Source: Gammaproteobacteria bacterium UBA3067 (GTDB lineage: Bacteria; Pseudomonadota; Gammaproteobacteria; Pseudomonadales; UBA3067). Taken from it: a stretch of DNA of 45,129 nucleotides. Location: assembly GCA_002366835.1 (NCBI GenBank), contig DFBZ01000139.1, forward strand, positions 1-45,129, in the 5' to 3' direction. The position numbers and the translations under genes are program-made. A model generated the notes under the pieces. It was not told where the DNA came from. It worked only from the letters and a program-made list of their open reading frames with translations, and made no database searches. Each line of letters starts with the position of its first letter. The first letter of the stretch is position 1. Of this stretch, positions 26,596 to 34,925 are shown in pieces.

Positions 26596-27189
26596 ATGGC
26601 TGAAAGACAGGCGTCCGTTGAGCGTAATACGCTTGAGACCCAAATTAAAGTGGATGTAAATCTGGATGGTTCCGGTAAGGCAGAATTGGATACCGGTGTG
26701 CATTTTCTGGAGCACATGCTCGATCAGATTGCGCGGCACGGAATGATTGATCTCACTATTCATGCAAAGGGTGATTTGCACATTGATGCCCACCACACGG
26801 TGGAAGATATCGGCATTACCCTCGGCCAAGCTGTTGCCCAAGCCGTTGGCGATAAAAAAGGCATCACTCGATACGGCCACGCCTATGTGCCCCTGGATGA
26901 AAGTTTGTCCCGTGTGGTGATTGATCTTTCTGGTCGGCCGGGTTTGATCTATGACGTCAGTTATACGCGCGCATCCATAGGCGGCTTGGATACCGAGTTG
27001 TTTTACGAGTTTTTTCAGGGTTTTGTGAATCACGCTGGCGTGACACTACACATTGATAACCTGCGTGGGGCGAATGCCCACCACCAGGCTGAAACCATCT
27101 TTAAGGCTTTCGGTCGTGCTTTGCGTATGGCACTGGAGCTTGATTCGCGTATGGCAGGCATCACCCCTTCTACCAAGGGTTCCCTGTAG
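26596..27189 (+). CDS. hisB: Imidazoleglycerol-phosphate dehydratase HisB
   Basis: Dehydrates imidazole glycerol phosphate to imidazole acetol phosphate in histidine synthesis; Mn2+-dependent, 24-mer in the cytoplasm. Metal-binding histidine motifs are visible: HFLEHMLDQIARHG, DAHHTVEDIGI and, in the second half, GANAHHQAETIFKAF. At 197 residues it is the monofunctional form without the phosphatase domain of E. coli HisB. GAGG stands five bases before the ATG. It is the first gene of hisB-hisH-hisA-hisF. A TATACT hexamer at 26544-26549 is a possible -10, but its -35 partner is poor. Confidence 0.97.
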   Translation: MAERQASVERNTLETQIKVDVNLDGSGKAELDTGVHFLEHMLDQIARHGMIDLTIHAKGDLHIDAHHTVEDIGITLGQAVAQAVGDKKGITRYGHAYVPLDESLSRVVIDLSGRPGLIYDVSYTRASIGGLDTELFYEFFQGFVNHAGVTLHIDNLRGANAHHQAETIFKAFGRALRMALELDSRMAGITPSTKGSL

Positions 27190-27231
27190 CAAATACAGTT
27201 GTTTATTTTTCAGGTGAGCGAGAACGCGTGA

Positions 27232-27894
27232 ATGAGTAATGTAATAGCAGTTATTGATTACGGCATGGGGAATTTGCATTCGGCAGCGAAAGCGCTAGAG
27301 CATGTTGCACCCGATGCAGAGGTTCTGGTGACCTCCGATGCGGAAAAGATTCTCGCGGCAGATCGGGTGGTTTTCCCAGGTGTAGGGGCGATTCGTGATT
27401 GCATGGGGGAGTTAAAACGCCTAAAGCTGGACCAAGTGGTACAGCAAGTGGCAAAAACCAAGCCTATGCTGGCCATTTGTGTGGGTTATCAATGCTTAAT
27501 GGCCCACAGTGAAGAAAATGGTGGTGTGGATTGTTTAGGTGTTTTGCCTGGAAACGTGCGCTTTTTTGGTAAGGATCTTTGCGAGCCCAGTGAAGACGGC
27601 GAAGAGTGCCCTGTGCTAAAGGTTCCACACATGGGTTGGAATACCGTTAAACAAGTGCAGTATCATCCTTTGTGGGAAAATATCCCCGATGATGCGCGCT
27701 TTTACTTTGTTCATAGCTATTTCGTGCAGCTTGATGACCCTGCCTTATTAGTGGGGCGAACGCATTACTCGCATACCTTTGCTGCCGTCGCCGCCCGTGA
27801 CAATGTTTTTGCCGTGCAGTTTCACCCGGAAAAAAGCTCGCAGCACGGTCTTCAGCTGTTACGAAACTTTGTTTCTTGGAACGGTCAAGCCTGA
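27232..27894 (+). CDS. hisH: Imidazole glycerol phosphate synthase glutaminase subunit HisH
   Basis: Glutaminase subunit that feeds ammonia through the HisF barrel for ring closure to IGP. A class I glutamine amidotransferase: nucleophile Cys in ICVGYQCLM, catalytic His and Glu in VQFHPEKS, and the oxyanion/interface PHMGWN segment. It begins VIAVIDYGMGNLHS, the usual start. The length of 220 residues is slightly above the ~200 norm, with an extra acidic stretch near residue 120 (EPSEDGEE). It lies 42 bases after hisB and 63 before hisA. The stop region is part of an imperfect 24-base-spaced repeat. Confidence 0.97.
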   Translation: MSNVIAVIDYGMGNLHSAAKALEHVAPDAEVLVTSDAEKILAADRVVFPGVGAIRDCMGELKRLKLDQVVQQVAKTKPMLAICVGYQCLMAHSEENGGVDCLGVLPGNVRFFGKDLCEPSEDGEECPVLKVPHMGWNTVKQVQYHPLWENIPDDARFYFVHSYFVQLDDPALLVGRTHYSHTFAAVAARDNVFAVQFHPEKSSQHGLQLLRNFVSWNGQA

Positions 27895-27920
27895 GTCTCC
27901 TGGAACGGCCAGTCCTGATT
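27877..27920 (+). repeat. Imperfect direct repeat spanning the hisH stop
   Basis: TGGAACGG begins at 27877 and again at 27901, and the following twelve bases match at eight positions, so 16 of 20 bases are shared at a 24-base spacing. The first copy encodes the last residues and stop of hisH; the second is in the spacer to hisA. It looks like a decayed tandem duplication. Confidence 0.6.
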
Positions 27921-27957
27921 GTTTATTCTGCAAAATTTGATTAACTGAGTTGAAAAT

Positions 27958-28686
27958 ATGTTTGTAATTCCTGCAATAGATTTAAAAGGTGGTAAGTGTG
28001 TGCGTCTTCGACAGGGCGTAATGGAAAACGATACTGTGTTTTCCGATGACCCTGTTGCAGTCGCTGGGCGCTGGGTAAAAGAGGGTGCCGAACGCCTACA
28101 CCTGGTAGACCTGAACGGGGCCTTCGCGGGCGAGCCGGTAAATGGCGAAATAGTCACCGCCATCGCCAAAGCCTATGGTGATTTAACCATCCAAATCGGC
28201 GGAGGCATACGCTCCCTAGAAACCATCGAAGCCTATTTAAACGCTGGGGTAGATTTTGTGATCATCGGCACCCAAGCGGTGAAAAACCCTGAGTTCGTGG
28301 GTGAAGCATGCAAAGCCTTTCCAGGCCATGTGATGGTGGGTTTGGATGCGAAAGACGGCAAAGTGGCCACCGATGGCTGGGCTGAAATCTCTGACCGTGA
28401 TGTGACCGAACTTGCCAAAGAATTCCAACAGCAGGGCGTCGAAGCCATTGTGTATACCGATATAAACCGCGATGGCATGATGCAGGGCGTAAATGTAGAA
28501 GCCACGGCGCGCCTGGCTCAGGCGGTATCCATCCCAATTATCGCATCGGGTGGCATCACAGAACTGACTGATATTGAACACTTGGTGGCTGTGGACAATC
28601 CCCCACTTTATGGCGCAATTACCGGTCGCGCTATTTATGAAGGAACACTGGATCTTGCCGAAGCGATTCGTGTAACGAAGAAATAG
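27958..28686 (+). CDS. hisA: ProFAR isomerase HisA
   Basis: Amadori isomerase converting ProFAR to PRFAR in histidine synthesis; a cytoplasmic TIM barrel. The catalytic aspartates are in IPAIDLKGGKCVRL (strand 1) and YTDINRDGMMQG (strand 5). The phosphate-binding glycines are in QIGGGIRS and IASGGI, marking the two half-barrels. At 242 residues it is full length. Only a weak purine stretch (GAAAAT) precedes the ATG. It is located between hisH and hisF as in most proteobacteria, with 30 bases to hisF. Confidence 0.97.
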   Translation: MFVIPAIDLKGGKCVRLRQGVMENDTVFSDDPVAVAGRWVKEGAERLHLVDLNGAFAGEPVNGEIVTAIAKAYGDLTIQIGGGIRSLETIEAYLNAGVDFVIIGTQAVKNPEFVGEACKAFPGHVMVGLDAKDGKVATDGWAEISDRDVTELAKEFQQQGVEAIVYTDINRDGMMQGVNVEATARLAQAVSIPIIASGGITELTDIEHLVAVDNPPLYGAITGRAIYEGTLDLAEAIRVTKK

Positions 28687-28716
28687 ACCCCTTGTTACTT
28701 TTTACAGGAAGCTGAA

Positions 28717-29499
28717 ATGAGCCTAGCGAAACGTATTATTCCCTGTCTCGATGTGGACCAAGGGCGGGTAGTAAAAGGTGTAAAGTTTTTAGATATCCGC
28801 GATGCCGGCGACCCAGTGGAAATCGCACGGCGTTACGACGAAGCCGGTGCTGATGAAATCACCTTCCTCGATATTACCGCCAGCCACGAAGACCGCGATA
28901 CCACGCAAGACGTTGTACGCGCCATTGCCGGAGAAGTGTTTATCCCCCTTACCGTTGGTGGTGGTATCCGAAAAATTGAAGACATCCGTGCCATGCTCAA
29001 TGCCGGCGCCGATAAAGTCGCCATCAATACCGCTGCAGTGTTTAATCCTGAATTTGTAAAAGAAGCCGCCGAAAAATTTGGCTCCCAATGTATCGTGGTG
29101 GCCATCGATGCCAAGCGTGTCGAGTCAGTGACACCCGATGAAGAGCACTCTGGCTGGGAGATTTTCACTCACGGTGGCCGCAAACCCACCGGTCTTGATG
29201 CAGTGGCCTGGGCAAAGCGTATGGTGGACTACGGCGCGGGTGAAATTCTGCTGACAAGCATGGATAGGGACGGCACGAAAATAGGTTTTGACCTGGCCCT
29301 CACTCATGCAGTGAGTCAGGCTGTTTCTGTGCCTGTAATCGCATCGGGCGGTGTGGGTAACCTTGAGCATTTAGCCGAAGGCGTGACCAAAGGCCTGGCC
29401 GATGCCGTTTTGGCAGCAAGCATTTTTCACTTTGGTGAATATAGCGTGCAGCAGGCCAAGGAGCATATGCGTGACCAAGGTATCGAAGTGCGGCTTTAG
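28717..29499 (+). CDS. hisF: Imidazole glycerol phosphate synthase cyclase subunit HisF
   Basis: TIM-barrel cyclase that, with HisH, converts PRFAR and ammonia to imidazole glycerol phosphate and AICAR. Catalytic aspartates lie in IIPCLDVDQGRVVKG and LLTSMDRDGTK; phosphate-binding motifs are VGGGIRKIEDI and IASGGVGN. At 260 residues it is slightly over the norm. AGGAAG precedes the ATG by six bases. Last gene of hisBHAF; a CCCC/GGGG hairpin at about 29521-29540 without a T tract follows and may be a weak stop signal. Confidence 0.97.
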   Translation: MSLAKRIIPCLDVDQGRVVKGVKFLDIRDAGDPVEIARRYDEAGADEITFLDITASHEDRDTTQDVVRAIAGEVFIPLTVGGGIRKIEDIRAMLNAGADKVAINTAAVFNPEFVKEAAEKFGSQCIVVAIDAKRVESVTPDEEHSGWEIFTHGGRKPTGLDAVAWAKRMVDYGAGEILLTSMDRDGTKIGFDLALTHAVSQAVSVPVIASGGVGNLEHLAEGVTKGLADAVLAASIFHFGEYSVQQAKEHMRDQGIEVRL

Positions 29500-29612
29500 G
29501 AACTTGACTTATTCCTGATTACCCCCAAATATATGGGGTTAGCAGAGCCATTTTTGGTATAGCTTGCAACATAATAAAGAGCTCTTAAAGTGGGCAAATA
29601 GAGGTAATAGTT

Positions 29613-29732
29613 ATGATTCCTATTGGATTTGGAAAAATTGTATTGATTGGGTTGGCATTTACCTTCGCAGTGGGAATCTCCCAGGGCGTTCGCCGCCGCC
29701 GTGCACAGTTAGGGCTTAAAGATAAAGAGTAA
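29613..29732 (+). CDS. Small single-span membrane protein (39 residues)
   Basis: Short gene between hisF and the phosphorylase gene. ATG 29613 has GAGG eight bases upstream and the frame ends at TAA 29730-29732. The peptide starts MIPIGFGKIVLIGLAFTFAV, a single hydrophobic helix, then has an RRRR cluster and a charged tail ending KDKE. The positive-inside rule suggests the N-terminus faces out and the basic tail the cytoplasm. I do not recognise the family. Evidence that it is real: a good ribosome site, a well-formed membrane segment next to a basic cluster, and no other gene in this 330-base gap. A perfect palindrome TTGGGCGCCCAA (29761-29772) follows. Function unknown. Confidence 0.6.
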   Translation: MIPIGFGKIVLIGLAFTFAVGISQGVRRRRAQLGLKDKE

Positions 29733-29826
29733 TGGTAATGGGCTTTCATCATCAGCTTTCTTGGGCGCCCAAAATGAAAGTCCATAAAAAGCCGTCAGGC
29801 ACTCTTGGCTGTTGACCCCTATATCA

Positions 29827-31368
29827 ATGGCCCCTCTCAAACCTTCCGTTTCTCTCACCCTATTTCGTAGCGGGATAGATACCCAGCAAGAGCCGGTTAT
29901 CTATGTTCGCAGCGATAGCCCAGTCTGTCGGGCCGAGGGCTTCCGTTCCCAGTCTCGGGTGCGTGTTTCAACGAACGAGCAAAGTGTTATTGCAACGCTT
30001 TGTGTTGTTAATCCTGTGTCCCTCAAAGAAAATGGTGAATGGATAGAACACGGCCACGCCGCAGTATCGGAAGCCGCCTGGCGTATGCTTAAGCTTTCTG
30101 GCGATGAGAAAGCCTTTATCACCCACACCAAAACGGTGGATTCCGTCAGTTACGTTCGCGGCAAACTCTATGGAAAGCCCTTCACCAAAGCTGGACTAAA
30201 AGCCATTGTCGATGACGTAGTGGCCGGGCGTTATACCGATATACAGATAGCGGCATTCGTCGCCGCTTGCACCAGCTCTAACCTGTCGGTGGATGAAACC
30301 GTCTTTATGACCGAAGCCATGGTGGATGTTGGTCAGCGCCTGAGCTGGTCAAAGCAAACGGTGCTGGATAAGCACTGCATCGGCGGCCTTCCGGGGAACC
30401 GAACCACGCCAATAGTGGTTGCTATCGTTGCTGCATGTGGTTTGACCATACCAAAAACCTCATCACGGGCCATTACATCTCCCGCAGGCACCGCGGACAC
30501 CATGAATGCCCTCACGCCCGTCGAACTCTCTCTGGATGAAATAAAACAGGTGGTGGACAAAGAAGGTGGCTGCATGGTGTGGGGGGGTGCGGTGAACCTT
30601 AGTCCGGCAGATGACCTGTTTATTCGAGTAGAACGCGCCTTAAACCTTGATAGTGAAGGGCAGCTGGTGGCATCGGTTATATCGAAAAAACTGGCTGCCG
30701 GATCGACCCATGTGGTGGTGGATATCCCCTTTGGCGCTACCGCCAAAATGCGTGAATACAGCGCCGCCCAGGATCTAAAAGCCCGCTTGGAAGAGGTAGG
30801 CTACCGCCTGGGTCTGACTGTAAAATGCCTGCTTACCAACGGTGACCAACCCGTTGGCTGGGGAATCGGCCCCTCTCTGGAGGCATTAGATATATTGGCC
30901 GTACTCAAAAATGAACATCACGCGCCCGCCGACCTCCGTGAGCGCGCCCTTGCCATCGCTGGCGAACTACTGGAAATGGGTGGCGCCAGTGCCGCAGGCC
31001 AAGGTCATACCCTCGCCGAGCAGACCTTACGTTCAGGCAGAGCATGGCAAAAGTTCCAGGCAATATGCCTTGCACAAGGTGGCCTATTCGAGCCGCGAGT
31101 AGGGGGGCACTGCCACAATATTCTTGCTCTGCGCCCAGGTGTTCTCACCTACATCAATAATCGTTTTATCTCCAAATTAGCCAAGCTGTTGGGGGCTCCT
31201 AACGCCATGGGAGCAGGTATCCGCTTTAACGTAAAGTTAGGTGAAAGGGTAGAAAAAGGCGATTTACTGTTAAGCCTCTACGCAGAAACAAAAGGGGAGT
31301 TGGCTTACGCCCTGGAGTTTCTGGATAGTCATCCGAATGAAGTGCTGATTGAGGATGAATTGGTTTAA
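29827..31368 (+). CDS. Archaeal-type thymidine/AMP phosphorylase family protein
   Basis: Nucleoside (or nucleotide) phosphorylase of the glycosyltransferase family 3/thymidine phosphorylase superfamily, the ~500-residue class shared with archaeal AMP phosphorylases (TIGR02645-type). An N-terminal extra domain of about 90 residues precedes the catalytic core. YVRGKLYGKPFT is followed by the phosphate/substrate motif DKHCIGGLPGNRTTPI and the SSRAITSPAGTADTMN segment; AMGAGIRFNVKLGE lies in the C-terminal beta-alpha domain. ATG 29827 (MAPLKPSV) is chosen over an in-frame TTG at 29812; neither has a clear ribosome site. Members act on thymidine/uridine or AMP; which one cannot be told here. No prs or other nucleoside genes adjoin. 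Confidence 0.88.
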   Translation: MAPLKPSVSLTLFRSGIDTQQEPVIYVRSDSPVCRAEGFRSQSRVRVSTNEQSVIATLCVVNPVSLKENGEWIEHGHAAVSEAAWRMLKLSGDEKAFITHTKTVDSVSYVRGKLYGKPFTKAGLKAIVDDVVAGRYTDIQIAAFVAACTSSNLSVDETVFMTEAMVDVGQRLSWSKQTVLDKHCIGGLPGNRTTPIVVAIVAACGLTIPKTSSRAITSPAGTADTMNALTPVELSLDEIKQVVDKEGGCMVWGGAVNLSPADDLFIRVERALNLDSEGQLVASVISKKLAAGSTHVVVDIPFGATAKMREYSAAQDLKARLEEVGYRLGLTVKCLLTNGDQPVGWGIGPSLEALDILAVLKNEHHAPADLRERALAIAGELLEMGGASAAGQGHTLAEQTLRSGRAWQKFQAICLAQGGLFEPRVGGHCHNILALRPGVLTYINNRFISKLAKLLGAPNAMGAGIRFNVKLGERVEKGDLLLSLYAETKGELAYALEFLDSHPNEVLIEDELV

Positions 31369-31456
31369 GTCGGGTTGTTTTGGTGGGAATGATTGCGGGT
31401 GTCTGCTAATCGGCTATAAAAGGCTAAGCAAGAGTAAAACTATGTTAATTCATCAC

Positions 31457-31486
31457 TTGGCCTCTCGGCCTTCTTCTAATTATAAT
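31457..31486 (+). promoter_or_regulatory. Sigma-70 promoter with near-leaderless start
   Basis: TTGGCC (31457-31462, four of six matches), an 18-base spacer and a perfect TATAAT (31481-31486). The ATG of the next gene is only 12 bases after the -10, so transcription would begin about 4-6 bases before the start codon. Confidence 0.55.
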
Positions 31487-31497
31487 AAGAACTGACC

Positions 31498-31902
31498 ATG
31501 AATACTTCCAACTACAATAATACGCACTTGACCTTAGCTGGCCTTTTCACCGCATTCCAACTTTTTTTTGTTGCCGCGTTATTCGACAAAATTAATTCCA
31601 CCTACTCCGTGATCATGGTAATAAATTCAATCCTATTACCGCTTATCATGGCATTCAAAATACCCAGAAACATTAACAATCTTCTGGTCTTGTTTAACAC
31701 CCTTTTTAAACTTGGAATAGTCGGCTTTTTAATCGCCTGGCTGGCCAGCATTGCACTGCCAAAAACACTCATTGAGAACAACGCCATCATCTTAGATGGT
31801 TTGTCTCAATTAGTGGCCATTTCTGTGACCCTTCCCCCTTCTGTTATTCCTTTCGCCGTGTCTCTGTTCGCTGTAGTTCTGATCTCTCCGGAAAAAGCAT
31901 AA
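31498..31902 (+). CDS. Hypothetical membrane protein (four predicted helices)
   Basis: I do not recognise this 134-residue protein. It is strongly hydrophobic, with predicted membrane helices near residues 11-28, 36-53, 62-85 and 103-130, short polar loops (FKIPRNINN) and no signal peptide or catalytic motif. There is no Shine-Dalgarno sequence at a useful distance, but a perfect -10 box lies 12 bases before the ATG, suggesting an almost leaderless message. An 83-codon frame on the opposite strand overlaps its 3' end and cannot be excluded as the real gene, though the promoter favours this one. Possibly a small-molecule or stress-related membrane protein; no function is claimed. Confidence 0.55.
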   Translation: MNTSNYNNTHLTLAGLFTAFQLFFVAALFDKINSTYSVIMVINSILLPLIMAFKIPRNINNLLVLFNTLFKLGIVGFLIAWLASIALPKTLIENNAIILDGLSQLVAISVTLPPSVIPFAVSLFAVVLISPEKA

Positions 31903-32281
31903 AGCGCAGCGCTAAACATGCCTGCAGAGGCTACTAACTGGCTGTTGAAAGCGTACCCGGTGTTTTTCTCAAATTTTAAAGAGATAAGACTTTTGTCATC
32001 TCCCTCTAGGTTGGTAGTGTTCATTACACGCCTATTTTCCTTTCCTAATGCATTCATAAGAATTAATTCTTAGCTCCAGATAGAACTGCTAAATTCATCA
32101 TACGGCCGGTTCAGCCCGACTCTAGCCTCCGCTAAGTAACATAAAAGATCATAAAGACGCCCGCCAACACCTTACACATAAACCTTTCTCATTTGCTAAG
32201 CACTTCATATTCCCCCTTCCTGAATGAGATTAAACTGCTTATACACACCCAGCCACGCTGGCTATCCATAGGAGGGTGCTC
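31903..32281. other. Intergenic region with a 16-bp perfect palindrome
   Basis: No well-supported gene. The perfect palindrome at 32057-32072 (TAAGAATTAATTCTTA) is a candidate operator for the downstream lipoprotein or for a minus-strand message. A GGAGGG ribosome site at 32270-32275 belongs to the next gene. Confidence 0.5.
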
Positions 32282-34006
32282 ATGCTAACGACCATACCCA
32301 GATTATTTCGTATACCATTGTATTCGCTTGCAATGTTAATACTTTGCGCCTGCAACCAAGAAAATAATGGCGCGAACACTCCCCCTGTCGCCAGCAACGT
32401 TATCATTCGAGATATTAATGGCTCCAACCTGGAGACTGGCGACGTGCTGGTTGCTAGTTACAGCTACAGTGATGTGGATGGCGATGCCAAAGGGGGCGGC
32501 CTATTTCGTTGGCTACGTGATGGTTTGGCCATACCCGGTGCAAGCGCAACGCAATATACGCTAACTAGCGAAGACATTGGTGCCGCCATTACCTTTGAAG
32601 TGAGGCCCGTGGCGCAAACAGGGGAAAGCCCTGGTGCGGCGGTTACTGGCTCGGTGATTCTAGCTGGTGAAGCTAATGAAAACTGGGACTCCGATGATTT
32701 TGAAACCGTCTACGACGTTGGCCCTAGCTGGGCTTATGCGGATCCTTCAGAAATTCCCTGGGAATCACTCGGCCCATCGACGCTGGTTCGCATTCACTGG
32801 CGCGCAGAACCCTACCGACACAAGTGGGTAATCAATACCGTCGCCACCGAATCGAACCCCCTCGTTATTGCTGGAATCCCCAATGGGGACCAGCTACCTG
32901 TTATCAGTGGCGAAAACGCATTCACCCGAGAGGCGCTCAGCTATTGGAACGAACGTAGATCCATCATCAAAGTCGGCGGGTCCAATTTGCCTAGCGATGA
33001 CCTGATGCCAGCCCATATCATTATCGATGCCTTAGAAATTCGCTCAGCCCACCCTGGCCACACATTTACCGACGCTGACGGAAACAGAGATAGCTATGCC
33101 AGCAATGCCGCCGCCATTCATTTGGAAAAAGGCACACACATTACTGTTCGCAACTGCATTTTGCATGATTCAGGTAACGGGTTATTTTCCGGAGCGGGCA
33201 CCTCAAACGTGACCATCAGCCGAAATTATATTTATGACAACGGCATCGAAAATAGCATCTACCATCACAATAGTTATACCGAAAGTCTGGGCATTGTCTT
33301 CGAGTACAACCGGTACGGACCACTGCGCAGTGGAGCCGGCGGAAATAACCTCAAAGACCGCTCCGCTGGCACAGTCATTCGCTACAACTGGATTGAATCC
33401 GGTAACAGGCAGCTTGACTTGGTCGATACGGATTATTTTGAAGCGCAAGCCAGTTATCGAAGCACCTTTGTCTACGGTAACGTCTTAATCGAGCCAGATG
33501 GAGCAGGAAACTCACAGATCATCCACTACGGTGGAGACAGTGGCGAGACAGAAAGGTACCGCAAAGGCACCTTGTATTTTTATAATAATACCGTGGTTTC
33601 CACACGCACTGGCAATACGACACTAATAAGACTGTCATCAAATACCGAAAATGCAGATATACGTAACAATGTCATCGAAGCAACGGCAGGAGGGAATTAT
33701 TTGGCTATTTCTGCAGGCCAAGGTGATACGACACTTTATGATAATTGGTTGTCTGACGGGTGGAAAGCAAGCCACGAATCCCTCTCTGGCACCGTCACCA
33801 GTGATGGGAATATCACTAGCGCTGAATCGTGTTTGAACGATGTCGCAGGGCAAGATTTTACTCTGTCTGAAAGCGCGGCCTGCATCAATGCGGCCACAGA
33901 ACTAGCGCCCAATGCGTCAGAGTTAAACATGCAATACTTCCCCCATCAAAAAAGCCGCTTTCGCAAAGAAGATGGTTATAGAGACATGGGCGCTTTTGAG
34001 CAGTGA
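32282..34006 (+). CDS. Lipoprotein with Ig-like domain and right-handed parallel beta-helix
   Basis: Predicted surface or periplasmic lipoprotein. ATG 32282 is preferred because GGAGGG ends six bases before it; it yields a signal peptide with Cys24 in LCAC. Residues ~35-130 form an Ig-like domain with the SYSYSDVDGD and FRWLRDG patterns common in cell-wall or polysaccharide-acting proteins of Cellvibrio-like bacteria. From about 150 to 560 the sequence repeats short beta turns with N-rich corners (ITVRNCILHD, VTISRNYIYDN, TLYFYNNTVV, ADIRNNVIEAT), the mark of a right-handed parallel beta-helix as in polysaccharide lyases and related glycan-active proteins. It ends RDMGAFEQ, a frequent end of such helices. 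Glycan cleavage is inferred; no catalytic residues can be assigned. Confidence 0.78.
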   Translation: MLTTIPRLFRIPLYSLAMLILCACNQENNGANTPPVASNVIIRDINGSNLETGDVLVASYSYSDVDGDAKGGGLFRWLRDGLAIPGASATQYTLTSEDIGAAITFEVRPVAQTGESPGAAVTGSVILAGEANENWDSDDFETVYDVGPSWAYADPSEIPWESLGPSTLVRIHWRAEPYRHKWVINTVATESNPLVIAGIPNGDQLPVISGENAFTREALSYWNERRSIIKVGGSNLPSDDLMPAHIIIDALEIRSAHPGHTFTDADGNRDSYASNAAAIHLEKGTHITVRNCILHDSGNGLFSGAGTSNVTISRNYIYDNGIENSIYHHNSYTESLGIVFEYNRYGPLRSGAGGNNLKDRSAGTVIRYNWIESGNRQLDLVDTDYFEAQASYRSTFVYGNVLIEPDGAGNSQIIHYGGDSGETERYRKGTLYFYNNTVVSTRTGNTTLIRLSSNTENADIRNNVIEATAGGNYLAISAGQGDTTLYDNWLSDGWKASHESLSGTVTSDGNITSAESCLNDVAGQDFTLSESAACINAATELAPNASELNMQYFPHQKSRFRKEDGYRDMGAFEQ

Positions 34007-34031
34007 GCTGAGGCCTTGGCACTCAGCTTTC
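34005..34031 (+). terminator. Probable terminator after the beta-helix lipoprotein gene
   Basis: AGCTGAG (34006-34012) pairs perfectly with CTCAGCT (34022-34028) over a nine-base loop and is followed by TTC and further T-containing sequence; the stem starts within the stop codon. The T tract is short. Confidence 0.5.
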
Positions 34032-34097
34032 ATAACTCAATCACTGTACAATGATGCGCGTAAAACAGCGCAGATCACGGTTCGCTGCAATGCCTTG

Positions 34098-34925
34098 TTA
34101 ACTCTCTTTTTCAATGATTAACTTTCTATGAGGAAATGGTATTTCAATACCCTTTTCATCAAGAGCTTTTTTTATCTCTTCAGGTACGGAATAGAGAATA
34201 TCGAAATAATTTTCACCCTTGCAAAAAGGTCGTACTAAGAAGTCGACCGAGCTATCGTTGAGTGTTTCAACTTCTACAAAAGGTGCAGGATCTTTTAGGA
34301 TGTGCGGATGATTATCTAGGACACGGTTAATGACCTCTCGGACATCATCAGTGTTTTCTTTGTAGGCTACGCCAAAATGCATATCAACACCACGCACACT
34401 ATGATGGGAGTGGTTAATAATTTGATTGCCCCAAATTTGGCTGTTGGGAATAATAATTTGTTGATTGTCAAATGTTTGAAGAATAGTCGTAAATAAATCT
34501 ATTTCCTTAACCTTGCCAAAGCGATCAGCTGCCTCGATAAAGTTTCCAACGTTATAAGGACGAAATAATAGCAACATCACTCCTGCAGCTAAATTCGTTA
34601 ATGTACCCTGAAGTGCTAAGCCTACCGCTAACCCTGCCGCGCCTAGCAAAGCCACGACTGATGCCGTCTGTACGCCAAATCGATTAAGAACAGCAATAAT
34701 TACAAAGGCAATAATAATGTATTTGCCTAAACTACCTAAAAAACGAAACAGAGTATCATCAAGCTTTTCGTATTTTTCGCCAGTTTTACAGATGATATTG
34801 CTTACCTTGTTGGCAGCCAGCAGCCCAATAATTAAAATTAAAGCAGCAGTTATTACATTAGTCATGCCAGCAATCAGCACTGGTAAGTATTGGCCGACAT
34901 CTAATTTATCTAGGAGTTCTTGCAT
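34098..34925 (-). CDS. Small-conductance mechanosensitive channel (MscS family)
   Basis: Inner-membrane channel that opens under membrane tension to release solutes on hypo-osmotic shock. There are three N-terminal membrane helices; the third, pore-lining one is GAAGLAVGLALQGTLTNLAAGV, with the Ala/Gly pattern of MscS TM3. The beta domain follows with FRPYNVGNFIEA, then a C-terminal alpha-beta domain with VRPFCKGENYFDILY and a terminal EIPFPHRKL. The length of 275 residues matches E. coli MscS (286). GAGGG precedes the ATG by nine bases. It is convergent with the beta-helix lipoprotein gene and monocistronic. Confidence 0.93.
   Translation of the reverse strand: MQELLDKLDVGQYLPVLIAGMTNVITAALILIIGLLAANKVSNIICKTGEKYEKLDDTLFRFLGSLGKYIIIAFVIIAVLNRFGVQTASVVALLGAAGLAVGLALQGTLTNLAAGVMLLLFRPYNVGNFIEAADRFGKVKEIDLFTTILQTFDNQQIIIPNSQIWGNQIINHSHHSVRGVDMHFGVAYKENTDDVREVINRVLDNHPHILKDPAPFVEVETLNDSSVDFLVRPFCKGENYFDILYSVPEEIKKALDEKGIEIPFPHRKLIIEKES

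Noticed and set aside
29761..29772. Perfect palindrome TTGGGCGCCCAA as a terminator
   Set aside because: It has no loop and no T run, so it cannot be called a terminator; an operator role is possible but unsupported.
31806..32057. 83-codon minus-strand frame overlapping the membrane-protein gene
   Set aside because: No ribosome site, and it overlaps the 3' end of a hydrophobic gene that has a perfect -10 box. Kept only as an alternative.
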